From an uncultured Lachnospiraceae bacterium (GTDB taxonomy: Bacteria > Bacillota > Clostridia > Lachnospirales > Lachnospiraceae), in contig CAJUNR010000008.1 of NCBI GenBank assembly GCA_910587765.1, positions 1-64,000 on the forward strand: DNA of 64,000 nucleotides. Direction: 5' to 3'. Position numbers and translations under genes: made by a program. Shown piece after piece: positions 8,250 through 16,478 of this stretch; position 1 is the stretch's first letter, and every line of letters starts with the position of its first letter. Under the pieces are notes generated by a model that had not been told where the DNA came from, searched no databases, and saw only the letters and a list, made by a program, of their open reading frames with translations.

Positions 8250-8280
8250 AGCATACAATGTAGAGTAAACTCTACGTCAA
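8250..8280 (-). promoter_or_regulatory. MerR-type promoter/operator of the SDR gene
   Basis: On the minus strand TTGACG (8275-8280) and TATGCT (8250-8255) are 19 bases apart. The 16-base perfect dyad GTAGAGTTTACTCTAC (8260-8275) fills the spacer. This is the typical target of the small AdhR/NmlR-like MerR regulators that are transcribed divergently from an oxidoreductase, as here. Confidence 0.82.
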
Positions 8281-8298
8281 GCGGATGGAGGGATTTTT

Positions 8299-8676
8299 TT
8301 GGATTATTCCATTGGAGAATTTTCAAAGGTCACAGGGCTTGGGATACATACCCTGCGCTACTATGAGCATGAAAACCTGATTATCCCGTTACGGAATTCC
8401 AGCAACCGCCGCCGCTATTCGGAAAAGGATATTGCCTGGATTGCCTTTATCAAACGCCTGAAAGCAACGGGGATGCCCATTAAGGAAATCAAGAAATATG
8501 CGGCGCTGCGGGCCAAAGGGGATATTACTCTTTCAGAACGTATGGAAATGCTGATACGGCATCGGCAATCTCTAAATGAGCAGATCAGGCAGTTGCAGGA
8601 GCATGAGACCATGCTGGACGAAAAAATTGCCTTCTACCGACAGGAGATCGAGAATCGCCGGGAGGATGCGCCCTAA
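8299..8676 (+). CDS. Small MerR family transcriptional regulator
   Basis: 125 residues: an N-terminal winged helix (YSIGEFSKVTGLGIHTLRYYE), the wing RNSSNRRRYSEKDI, and a C-terminal coiled coil (about 75-118). It has no effector domain, like AdhR/NmlR-type sensors. The start is TTG at 8299 with GGAGGG 7-8 bases upstream. No ATG is available before the DNA-binding helix. It is divergent from the SDR gene and probably acts on the dyad promoter between them. Its last 4 bases overlap the convergent amidohydrolase gene. Confidence 0.9.
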   Translation: MDYSIGEFSKVTGLGIHTLRYYEHENLIIPLRNSSNRRRYSEKDIAWIAFIKRLKATGMPIKEIKKYAALRAKGDITLSERMEMLIRHRQSLNEQIRQLQEHETMLDEKIAFYRQEIENRREDAP

Positions 8677-9485
8677 ATTTGCAGCAGCCTTTCTATATTA
8701 CCGCCCAAGGCCAGCTCCGTGACAGAGCAGGATGGGCTGACAAACTCAATGAGATGTCTGCATAACAGTGGCTCCCCAAACGGTGCGTCGGAACCAAACA
8801 GGCACTTTTCCGGCACTTCTGTCAGGGCTGTTTTGACTGACAGCGGTGTAAAGGCCGCAGACAAGTCTAAGTATGCCTGTCCATGCTCCTTTGCAAAAGC
8901 GATCACGTCCATCCAGTTTGAACCACCCATGTGTCCGAAGATAACCGGAACAGCGGGATATTTCCGGCACAGCTCCATAAGGATTTTTATGCCATTCAGC
9001 GTAACCGGATGAAAGGTATGTATCCAAACAGGGAGCGTTTGATCATTTTCCAGGGCTTTGAACACAGGCTCCAACTGCTTGATCTGTGTTTCTGAGCCGG
9101 GAGTAAACTCGCCAATACCTTTGAAGGAGTTCCCAACAATATGTTGCGATATCCAATCTGCTGTTGCCTGTTCGGAAAGCCCCAGCGGAACCGGACCAAA
9201 ACCATAAAAGCGATCTGGCGCAGTCTGAATGGCCCGATTTAATTCCAGAATGGTGTCCATCATTTTTCCCATTCGTATTTCAGGAGAACAGCTGCCAGAT
9301 AGAAGCTGATACAGCACTTGCATTTCTGCGCCGATTGCTTCCAATGTCGCGGATGCGGCTCTCTCAACATGGGGTGTCGTTGTGAACAAAATCGTCCTGT
9401 CCACTCCACCATCATCCATTTTCCTGATTTGCATGGAAGTGGGGAGCATAACGTGTTGGTGGCTGTCTACAATCATGGGATTCAT
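8673..9485 (-). CDS. Amidohydrolase family protein (TIM-barrel metal hydrolase)
   Basis: 270 residues of the amidohydrolase-2 fold. The N-terminal metal site is DSHQH (residues 7-11), later strands give WIHTFHP, IFGHMGG, and the terminal Asp in LFGSDAPFGEP. Relatives include decarboxylases and lactonases of the ACMSD/TIM-barrel group. The exact reaction cannot be assigned. Divergent from the HxlR regulator gene 118 bases away. Confidence 0.85.
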   Translation of the reverse strand: MNPMIVDSHQHVMLPTSMQIRKMDDGGVDRTILFTTTPHVERAASATLEAIGAEMQVLYQLLSGSCSPEIRMGKMMDTILELNRAIQTAPDRFYGFGPVPLGLSEQATADWISQHIVGNSFKGIGEFTPGSETQIKQLEPVFKALENDQTLPVWIHTFHPVTLNGIKILMELCRKYPAVPVIFGHMGGSNWMDVIAFAKEHGQAYLDLSAAFTPLSVKTALTEVPEKCLFGSDAPFGEPLLCRHLIEFVSPSCSVTELALGGNIERLLQI

Positions 9486-9602
9486 TCCTTTCCTTGCTTT
9501 TCAATGACAAGAACAAACATAACACAGGCAGGAAAGGTGAACAAGAACGCACTTTTTTAATATGTGGTTTCTTTTTTAATACCACGCTATGGAGGAAAAC
9601 TT

Positions 9603-10061
9603 ATGGCAAAATCAATCGCTGCTACGGAACAATGTCCAATGGAAATCGGCCTCAATGTTTTAAGCGGGAAATGGAAACTGAAAATCTTGTGGCAGATTTC
9701 AAAAGGAGCAGTGCGGTTCAATGAATTGCAGCGGCGTTTGGGAAATATCACTACCAAGACCTTAACGCAACAGCTCCGTGAACTGGAAAAACAAAAAATG
9801 CTTATGCGGACAGTTTATCCGGACAACCCGCCAAAGGTCGAATATACCTTAACAGAACTTGGACAATCTATTCATCCTGTTTTGAAGTCACTGTGTGATT
9901 GGGGAACAACCTACCAGGCTGCCGTACCACCAGTCAACGATTTTGGTGAGCCTCTTACAGATGCCAGTTGCCGCGCTCAATTTTCTGGTAAAGCTCCGAT
10001 TCCGGGTAAAGTTATTGACTATATGAAAACCTGGGGAGATCAGAACCTGCCAGATGAATAA
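9603..10061 (+). CDS. HxlR family winged-helix transcriptional regulator
   Basis: 152 residues from the ATG at 9603, preceded by GGAGG. Near the N-terminus is the characteristic Cys (EQCPMEIGLNVLSGKWK), then the HTH with FNELQRRLGNITTKTLTQQL and the wing PPKVEYTLTELG. HxlR/YodB proteins are often thiol-based sensors of electrophiles, and Cys13 is in the conserved sensing position. A C-terminal extension of about 40 residues beyond the usual domain is present. The divergent amidohydrolase gene or the downstream region may be the target. Confidence 0.9.
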   Translation: MAKSIAATEQCPMEIGLNVLSGKWKLKILWQISKGAVRFNELQRRLGNITTKTLTQQLRELEKQKMLMRTVYPDNPPKVEYTLTELGQSIHPVLKSLCDWGTTYQAAVPPVNDFGEPLTDASCRAQFSGKAPIPGKVIDYMKTWGDQNLPDE

Positions 10062-10163
10062 AGAAATTCTAAAAAACTGCACCATGTCCTGAATGATCCC
10101 CATAACCTTTATAACCAGACTGTTATTACATCCATTCAACTGATCTGCTTTCACAAAATTCTG

Positions 10164-10205
10164 TTGACAAATTCATAATTTCGAGTTATTATGTAGCATG
10201 CTACA
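10164..10205 (+). promoter_or_regulatory. Promoter and palindromic operator of the marR-MATE operon
   Basis: TTGACA (10164-10169), a 17-base spacer and TATTAT (10187-10192) form a near-consensus sigma-A promoter. Overlapping the last base of the -10 box and covering the likely transcription start is the perfect 14-base palindrome TGTAGCATGCTACA (10192-10205). The position suggests autorepression by the MarR protein encoded next. Confidence 0.8.
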
Positions 10206-10227
10206 CATCTGTGGTCAGGAGAGTGCC

Positions 10228-10680
10228 ATGTGTGAACTGAGATATTATTTTAAAAAAATACACAATCAGCTGGAAACCGGCTTCAACCGGAAATACAAAA
10301 AATACGGCCTTACCAGCACACAGCTTGACGTCCTGCTCTATCTTTCCAAAAACAGTCATGGAGAAAACACGCTTACGGATCTGGCTGCCCATTTTAACGT
10401 CAAACATACCAGCGTCATCCATGTGCAGCGGATTCTGGAAAAGAAGGGGCTGATCTGCAAAAGCGCCGTTTCGGGTACCCGCTCCAGACCCATCCGGCTG
10501 ACGGACCGGGGGGAACAGCTTGGCCGGCAGATTTTCTCAGAGATGGAGCAGACCAGTCCTCTGCTGGATCAGGTCATGTTTGCCGGTCTGTCGGACGCCG
10601 ACCGAAAGCTTCTGGAACGAATGCTTCAGCAGATTTATGAGAATCTGACATCCGACGCATTCCAGAATCCAGATTTTTAA
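10228..10680 (+). CDS. MarR family transcriptional regulator
   Basis: 150 residues starting MCELRYYFKKIHNQLETGFN. The ATG at 10228 has CAGGAG 8 bases upstream. The in-frame ATG at 10198 lies inside the operator palindrome and is not used. The winged helix is at about 45-100 (LTDLAAHFNVKHTSVIHVQRILEKKGLI, RPIRLTDRG). It is 106 bases upstream of a MATE transporter gene in the same direction, the arrangement of staphylococcal mepR-mepA. I infer that it represses the operon and responds to pump substrates. Confidence 0.88.
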   Translation: MCELRYYFKKIHNQLETGFNRKYKKYGLTSTQLDVLLYLSKNSHGENTLTDLAAHFNVKHTSVIHVQRILEKKGLICKSAVSGTRSRPIRLTDRGEQLGRQIFSEMEQTSPLLDQVMFAGLSDADRKLLERMLQQIYENLTSDAFQNPDF

Positions 10681-10786
10681 AACCGTCTGGATTGCAACCG
10701 CAATTCCATCTGTGCGGTTGGACGCTCCAGGGAGCATCCAACCTGACTCCCGCAGATGGAAAAATTTTAAGAAAGGAAGTATCTAT

Positions 10787-12196
10787 ATGGAGAATAAAAC
10801 AACCGAACTGTTCCGGGACGCCCCGGTACCGAAAGCCGTTATCAGCAATGTGGTGCCGTCCATCGTCAGCATGATCATGGTGCTGATCTACAATCTGGCG
10901 GACACCTTTTTTATCGGACAGACGAAAAACGCCTACATGGTCGCCGCGATCTCCGTGGCGACTCCGGCCTTTCTTTTATTTATGGCCATCGGCATGCTCT
11001 TTGGCATCGGAGGCACCTCGCTCATCTCCAGATCCCTTGGAGAAGGAAAGGCAGAAAAGGCCAAGAATGCCTCTGCCTTCTGCTTCTGGACCGGCCTTGT
11101 GATCGGCATCCTCTCGATGATCGTGATCTTTGTCTGCGCGGTTCCGGTGAGCCGGGCCATCGGCGCAAGCGACGACACGGTGGGCTATGCCTCTCAGTAC
11201 CTGCGCATCGTCTCCACCGCCATTCCCTTTCTGATCGTCAGCAACAGCTTCAGCAACATCATCCGCGCGGAGGGCAATGCAAACGTCGCCATGATGGGAA
11301 TGCTGATCGGAAACCTGATCAATATCATACTGGACCCGGTCATGATCCTGGGGTTCGGATGGGATGTGGCAGGAGCGGCTATTGCGACGGTCCTGGGAAA
11401 TGTCTTTGCTGCCCTTTACTACATCCGGCATCTGCTTTCCAAAAACGCCTCCCTTTCCATCCATCCGAAATATTACCGTGCCGGAGGCGGAATTGCCGCC
11501 GGGGTCCTTGCCATCGGCATTCCCGCGTCGCTGAACAGCATCCTTATGAGCCTCTCCAATATCGTCGTCAACAACATCATGTTCGCTTACGGCGACATGG
11601 CGGTGGCGGGGCTGGGCGTCGCCATGAAGGTCAATATGATCGTGGTCATGCTCCTCATCGGACTGGGCACAGGCATCCAGCCGGTGCTTGGCTACTGCTT
11701 CGGCGCCGGAAACCGGAAGCGCTATATGGACGTCCTTAAGTTTTCCCTTGCTCTCGCCTTTGGCCTGAGCGCGGTCATGACCGTCATCTGCTACTGCGGC
11801 GCCTCCCCGCTGGTACACGCGTTTCTGGAAGATCCGGACGCCTTTGCCTACGGCATGTCCTTTGCCCGCATCTACATTTATTCCGGACCGGTGATGGGCA
11901 TTCTGTTTGTATTCATCAATGCCATACAGTCCACCGGCGCCGCGCTGCCGGCCCTGATCCTCTCCATCAGCCGCCAGGGAATCATTTATCTGCCCGTGCT
12001 GTTTCTCTTCCGGAATCTTTTTGACTCCGCGAAAATGCTTGCAGCGGCCCAGCCCATCACGGACTACCTGTCCACCGCTCTGGCCGTCGCGCTGTTCCTC
12101 TTCACCTGCCGGAAATATTTTCCGAAGATTCAGGAGCAGGAGGCAGATCAGAGCAGTGCAGAAATCAGGCCCAATGCCAGCAGATGCAGCGGGTAA
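10787..12196 (+). CDS. MATE family multidrug efflux transporter (MepA-like)
   Basis: 469 residues from the ATG at 10787 (AAAGGAAG upstream); the longer open frame to 10712 lacks a ribosome binding site. About twelve membrane segments, with the family signature LIYNLADTFFIGQT and the repeat NIVVNNIMFAYGDMAVAG at the start of the second half. Co-directional with the MarR gene. Its last 49 bases overlap the convergent TraX gene. Expected role: cation/drug export from the cytoplasm. Confidence 0.92.
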   Translation: MENKTTELFRDAPVPKAVISNVVPSIVSMIMVLIYNLADTFFIGQTKNAYMVAAISVATPAFLLFMAIGMLFGIGGTSLISRSLGEGKAEKAKNASAFCFWTGLVIGILSMIVIFVCAVPVSRAIGASDDTVGYASQYLRIVSTAIPFLIVSNSFSNIIRAEGNANVAMMGMLIGNLINIILDPVMILGFGWDVAGAAIATVLGNVFAALYYIRHLLSKNASLSIHPKYYRAGGGIAAGVLAIGIPASLNSILMSLSNIVVNNIMFAYGDMAVAGLGVAMKVNMIVVMLLIGLGTGIQPVLGYCFGAGNRKRYMDVLKFSLALAFGLSAVMTVICYCGASPLVHAFLEDPDAFAYGMSFARIYIYSGPVMGILFVFINAIQSTGAALPALILSISRQGIIYLPVLFLFRNLFDSAKMLAAAQPITDYLSTALAVALFLFTCRKYFPKIQEQEADQSSAEIRPNASRCSG

Positions 12197-12909
12197 AACA
12201 GATAATACGCATACCTTGGAATCCGGTCAGTCCTCACTTCGTTATAGCACCAGATGCCGTAAAATGCCAGCGGTCCGGTCACATGGAGAAGGCTTATGAG
12301 GATTCCCAGCGCCATCTTCCATCCGTTTCTCGCATAAAACAGATAAAAGACTGCTGTCAGAAGTACGATACTCAAACCGTACTCCGCACGCAGGAGCGAC
12401 ACCCAGGCCACCGCGCCTGCCACAATCAAAAGCTTCGACAGCATTCCGGCCGCTGTTCCCATAGATCTGGTCATCCGGAGGAAGTACAGCATCAGAAGGC
12501 TGACCGCCATGGAGCAGAGCGCGTTCTGCCCCATGGGAGCCCAGACGCGCTGATAAACCGCAAGATCATAGGGAATCTCACTGACCAGGGCAAACAGGAC
12601 GACGGACAGCAGATACCGCCGGTAATCGGATGTGTGCAGAAATCCCTCCACCAGCAGAAAAGCGAACAGCGGCACCGCCATGCCGCCCAGAAGCTGCAGA
12701 ACGGAGCCCACGCCCGCGAGAAACATCAGGTGAGAATCCTCCGCCAGCAGCGCCGAGAACTGCTCCTGGGTATACTGATCGATATGAATCAGTCCCTTTT
12801 CCACCACCGAGATCCCGATGGTCTGCAAAAGCATCATGGCACACGCAAACATCTTCAGCCCGTCCGCCGATATCTCCGGCGTCTTCCAGATTACCGTTCT
12901 TCTCTGCAT
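12148..12909 (-). CDS. TraX family membrane protein
   Basis: 253 residues with about eight hydrophobic helices, starting MQRRTVIWKTPEISADGLKM. The TraX pattern ALVSEIPYDL and the C-terminal Y-rich FYPLHLLALG are visible. TraX acetylates pilin in the F plasmid, but chromosomal relatives in Firmicutes have no proven function. AGGAGG lies 6 bases before the ATG, and the intercistronic repeat array lies directly upstream. The 3' end overlaps the convergent MATE gene by 49 bases. Confidence 0.85.
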   Translation of the reverse strand: MQRRTVIWKTPEISADGLKMFACAMMLLQTIGISVVEKGLIHIDQYTQEQFSALLAEDSHLMFLAGVGSVLQLLGGMAVPLFAFLLVEGFLHTSDYRRYLLSVVLFALVSEIPYDLAVYQRVWAPMGQNALCSMAVSLLMLYFLRMTRSMGTAAGMLSKLLIVAGAVAWVSLLRAEYGLSIVLLTAVFYLFYARNGWKMALGILISLLHVTGPLAFYGIWCYNEVRTDRIPRYAYYLFYPLHLLALGLISALL

Positions 12910-12925
12910 CTTAGCCTCCTATTAT

Positions 12926-13260
12926 AGTTCCGCATCTCCCCTCCCAGACCCCTGGCGTCTGGAAGCATTTTCAGCCGTAGACACGTCTGAAAATCCTTCC
13001 GGGGCTGTACGGTCCGATGCTGTTTTTTTAGTTCCGCATCTCCCCTTCCAGCCCCCTGCGTCTGGAAGCATTTTCAGCCGCTGGCACGTCTGAAAATCCT
13101 TCCGGGGCTGTACGGTCCGATGCTGTTTTTTTAGTTCCGCATCTCCCCTTCCAGCCCCCTGCGTCTGGAAGCATTTTCAGCCGCTGGCACGTCTGAAAAT
13201 CCTTCCGGGGGCAGTCCGGTCCGATACTGGTTTTTCAGTCCCGCATCTCCCCTCCCGGGG
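12926..13260. repeat. Tandem array of a 104-bp intercistronic hairpin repeat
   Basis: Three direct copies begin at 12926, 13030 and 13133 with a truncated fourth at 13237. Copies two and three are almost identical for their first 80 bases. Each copy contains a stem CTTCCAG/CTGGAAG, a second stem ATTTTCAG/CTGAAAAT and outer complementary bases GCATC/GATGC, ending in a T-run on the plus strand. Related single copies occur at 27693 and 30647. This array fills the 352 bases between the GH53 gene and TraX; no coding region is evident. Confidence 0.85.
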
Positions 13261-13261
13261 A

Positions 13262-14374
13262 TCATGCTTCGAAATCCCGGATGGCTTCCAGCGCCGGCAG
13301 GACGTTTCCGTCATAATCGAACAGCGCCTGGTTCGCCCACTCGTTGCCTCCGGGCCCTTTTTCGCCCATGTAGCGGATCGCCGCTTCCGTGGCCCAGCCG
13401 CTGCCCGGTACGGGGATCCAGGCAGGCTCCCAGTAGCAGAAGCCTCTGCCCCGTCTTCCCGGTACCCGCAGGATCAGCTCCATGATCTCTTTCATGAAAT
13501 CCGCCTGTCCCTCCGGCGTCATGGGAAAGGGCACCTTTTCCGCAAGCTTTGGGCCTGCCGCCATACCCTTCCGGCACTCTGCCGGGAGTTTCTCATAGCT
13601 CTGGTAATCTTCCAGCGTATGGGCCGTGGACACTTCCGTCAGGATCAGCTCCTTCTGATACCGCAGGGCCATATCGTTCATGTTATGCTCAAGCATCGGA
13701 AGCGTCCCGTGCCAGAACGGATAATAAGACAGGCCGATGTATTCAAAATCTTCCCCTCCGTGTTCCAGATAACGGTCAAACCAGTTCCGGTACAGTTCAT
13801 TATTGCCGCCGTTGTCCAGATGGATCATGACCGGAATCTCCGGAAAGGTATCGCGGACCGCACGGATCCCGGCGCTGACCAGGCGGGCAATGGATTCCCA
13901 GGCCGGCACTTTCCCCACGGGCCATAACAGCCCGTGGGTGATCTCGTTTCCGATGGATACGATCTCGGGAAGCGCCTGTTCCTTTCCGCATCGTCTGAGA
14001 ATCAATACTGTATAATCATATACCGCCTGGCAAAGCCCGCCTTCCGTCATTCCCTGCCAGGCTTTCGGCGGGATCTGTTTGCCCGGATCGGTCCAGCAGT
14101 CGCTGTAGTGAAAGTCCAGAAGCCATCCGATCTCCCGTTCCTTTGCCCTTTTTGCAAGGGTCAGTGTGGTACTGAGATCGTTCCCGCCCCCGCCGTAGGA
14201 AGCGCCGTTTTCATCAAAGGGATCGTTCCACAGGCGCAGACGGACCAGATTCGTACCGTAACGTTTCAAAATATCCAGCGCGTCGCCCGCCGCTTTGTGG
14301 TCATAAAATTTTCCTCCGCACCGCTCCACCTCCAGAAGCGAAGAGATGTCCATGCCTTTTATCCATTCTTTCAT
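13262..14374 (-). CDS. ganB: GH53 endo-beta-1,4-galactanase
   Basis: 370 residues from the ATG at 14374, with GGAG upstream; an in-frame ATG 12 bases earlier lacks one. It matches the GH53 barrel: GMDISSLLEVE, LRLWNDPFDENG, HYSDCWTDPGKQ, acid/base Glu in IVSIGNEITHG and nucleophile Glu in LILTEVSTAH. It cuts beta-1,4-galactan. There is no signal peptide, so unlike most galactanases it should act in the cytoplasm on imported oligosaccharides. It is the most downstream gene of the ABC-importer operon. Confidence 0.93.
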   Translation of the reverse strand: MKEWIKGMDISSLLEVERCGGKFYDHKAAGDALDILKRYGTNLVRLRLWNDPFDENGASYGGGGNDLSTTLTLAKRAKEREIGWLLDFHYSDCWTDPGKQIPPKAWQGMTEGGLCQAVYDYTVLILRRCGKEQALPEIVSIGNEITHGLLWPVGKVPAWESIARLVSAGIRAVRDTFPEIPVMIHLDNGGNNELYRNWFDRYLEHGGEDFEYIGLSYYPFWHGTLPMLEHNMNDMALRYQKELILTEVSTAHTLEDYQSYEKLPAECRKGMAAGPKLAEKVPFPMTPEGQADFMKEIMELILRVPGRRGRGFCYWEPAWIPVPGSGWATEAAIRYMGEKGPGGNEWANQALFDYDGNVLPALEAIRDFEA

Positions 14375-14408
14375 ATCAGACTCCATTCTTGTTTACGGCC
14401 GCATTGAT

Positions 14409-14633
14409 CTAAAAGGTCTCAAAATCCGCTTCTGTAAACCGCCTCATCATATCCCGGTAGCGGAAACGCGCCATCTGATTTTTCTTCAGCACGTCTTCCT
14501 CCGTCCCGGTATACTGGCAGCGGATACAGTAGTATTCCTTCTTATCCTTATCATAAAACATATCCAGATCCAGGTCGCGCATAAAGCAGGACGGGCACCG
14601 GTAGTTTAATCTGCCTTTTCCAGACTGAGCCAT
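14409..14633 (-). CDS. Small zinc-ribbon protein (74 aa)
   Basis: 74 residues with CPSC (13-16) and CIRC (36-39), a four-cysteine zinc ribbon, followed by a basic helical tail (MARFRYRDMMRRFTEADFETF). Its start overlaps the end of the upstream 611-residue gene by 28 bases, so translation is probably coupled. It lies between that gene and GH53 inside the galactan operon. Function unknown. Similar tiny ribbons occur in Lachnospiraceae without assigned roles. Confidence 0.7.
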   Translation of the reverse strand: MAQSGKGRLNYRCPSCFMRDLDLDMFYDKDKKEYYCIRCQYTGTEEDVLKKNQMARFRYRDMMRRFTEADFETF

Positions 14634-16441
14634 GTGACAAACCTCTCCTTCTCCTTTAATCTCCCCTTATACCCCAGGGTAAACATGGGACTGAACGCAT
14701 AGCCTTCCTTCATATAGCCCTCCCGGTCCCTGCCCTCGCAGGTCAGAGAAACCTTCGTATGGATGGGCGGCAGCGTGCAGCCCACCCGGTCCGCTTCCGC
14801 CAGGACATATTCCCGGCATTTATATTCATAAGGAAGCGTCTTTTGCTCCATTCCCGCTTTCTCCGCCCAGAGCGTCAGGCTGCTCATGTCCTCCGGATAT
14901 TCGTTAGTCCCATAGCACGCCACAAGGTATTCGTCAATCTCCACCTCCGCGTCCGGGTCGCTCATCTGAAGCACCCTGCGCTCGATCCGGATGGCTCCGG
15001 TCCCTTCCGTGAAGGTGAGGACCGTCTGCAGCTTCACCGTCAGTCCCTCAAACTCGATCTCCACCGGGTCAAGGGTCAGGATCCGATCCTTTCCTTCCTG
15101 AGAAACATGCGCCTTCGTCCGGCACAGGCACAGGTCCGCCTCTTCGCCTTGATAGAGCAGCTTTGCGCTCCTGATGGTGCCTTCTCCCGCATAGTGGGTA
15201 AAATACCCCGCCCGGTATTTCTCCTGAATCAGAAACGGATAGCTGGCGTCCTGCACATGAGGCGTGCCGATGCCCACCGGCCAGTTCAGTTTGGCGACGT
15301 AGGGCCGAAGGTCCACAACCGCGCCGCCCTGATCCATGTTGACGCAGGCGCGCATCCACGGATCGCAGTACCAGAACACCTGCTTTTTGCTGCCGTAGAG
15401 AATATCCCGCCAGAGCGCGCACTCCGGCTCCGTATAGGATTTTTTCTGCCGGTAGTAATCGGCGAATTCGCTCATGGTCATATCCAGAAGTTTTCCTTCT
15501 TTTTTGAGTTTTCCGTAATAGGCACAGCCGTCTTCGTAGGATTTTTTCAGAAGTTCGTACGGCGCCTCCCAGCGTCCCATCTTGTTCATCCAGCCCGGAC
15601 CTACGAACATCATATTGTAGGCGTAACCGTTATTGAATTTCGCCTGATACCGAAACTGATCGATCAGGTTGTACAGGTACGGATACTCGCCGTTCTCATA
15701 AATCATACCCCGGAGCACATTCTGGGGATGGGTGCCGAAGTTGGAGCCGTTGCCGTCATAGCAGGCGATCAGGTCCCGGCTCAGATGGGGGATCGCCACG
15801 ATTCCGGAATCTTCTTCCTCACTGGCCGCCGGCGCATGGGTGTTCTGCTTCGACGGAATCCAGGGCGCCCAGGGACCGCCGTCCATGAACGTATACCAGC
15901 TGTTGTTGCAAGTATGATACGCCTTGGGCCCCTCCTCCCAGCAGGTGGCGACGGCGCACTTGACGGACGGATACCGCTCCTTGATATAATTCGTCAGTTC
16001 CGCATCCATATAGTAGGAGCCTGTGGACTCCGGATAGAAGCCGAACCGCTCATGGAATTTTTCAAACACGTCCTGTACGATCGCCTTCTTGTCTTCCATG
16101 GAGAACATCCAGATACAGAAATCCTTCGTCTTATATTTTTCACGAAATTCCTTACACGGAAGCCCCAGAAGGGTCAGGCCGATCTCATCCCCATACTGCT
16201 CGTGGTGTTCTTTTGCCAGCTCCACCGCCTCGTCGTTGAACAGGCTGGCATAGGTCATCTCTATGGTCGTCTTCAGGCCGTTTTTGTGGGCGCACTCCTG
16301 CTGGACCTTGAAAATATCCAGGCTCTCCGTCAGAAGGGCTTTGCGCCCGATGTCCTCGGTCTGCCCGTGCCCGGTCACCTTCTCCGCGTATTCCGGCACC
16401 ATCTCCGGGCGGTGAATGATATTTAGAATAAACTGTTCCAT
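14606..16441 (-). CDS. Probable carbohydrate-active enzyme of unassigned family (611 aa)
   Basis: A soluble 611-residue protein with no signal peptide. The N-terminal 350 residues look like a TIM/deacetylase-type barrel: TTIEMTYASLFNDEAVELAKEH, then PESTGSYYMDAELTNYIKER and aromatic-rich WEEGPKAYHTCNNSWYTFMDGGPWAPW. The C-terminal 250 residues are beta-rich, as in glycosidase accessory domains. It may correspond to the DUF3863/DUF3864 pair, but I recall that only weakly. It sits between the sugar ABC permeases and GH53, so a role in oligosaccharide breakdown is likely by context. Catalytic residues cannot be named from sequence alone. Confidence 0.6.
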   Translation of the reverse strand: MEQFILNIIHRPEMVPEYAEKVTGHGQTEDIGRKALLTESLDIFKVQQECAHKNGLKTTIEMTYASLFNDEAVELAKEHHEQYGDEIGLTLLGLPCKEFREKYKTKDFCIWMFSMEDKKAIVQDVFEKFHERFGFYPESTGSYYMDAELTNYIKERYPSVKCAVATCWEEGPKAYHTCNNSWYTFMDGGPWAPWIPSKQNTHAPAASEEEDSGIVAIPHLSRDLIACYDGNGSNFGTHPQNVLRGMIYENGEYPYLYNLIDQFRYQAKFNNGYAYNMMFVGPGWMNKMGRWEAPYELLKKSYEDGCAYYGKLKKEGKLLDMTMSEFADYYRQKKSYTEPECALWRDILYGSKKQVFWYCDPWMRACVNMDQGGAVVDLRPYVAKLNWPVGIGTPHVQDASYPFLIQEKYRAGYFTHYAGEGTIRSAKLLYQGEEADLCLCRTKAHVSQEGKDRILTLDPVEIEFEGLTVKLQTVLTFTEGTGAIRIERRVLQMSDPDAEVEIDEYLVACYGTNEYPEDMSSLTLWAEKAGMEQKTLPYEYKCREYVLAEADRVGCTLPPIHTKVSLTCEGRDREGYMKEGYAFSPMFTLGYKGRLKEKERFVTWLSLEKAD

Positions 16442-16478
16442 GGTCTGTTGTTATTCCTCTCTTTATATAAAATCCCCG

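Noticed and set aside
10198..10227. Upstream ATG of the MarR gene
   Set aside because: It lies within the operator palindrome at the transcription start and has no ribosome binding site, unlike the ATG at 10228.
12926..13260. Tandem 104-bp repeats considered as CRISPR or attachment sites
   Set aside because: No unique spacers between conserved repeats and no integrase or cas gene nearby. Hairpin structure and dispersed single copies indicate an intergenic repeat family.
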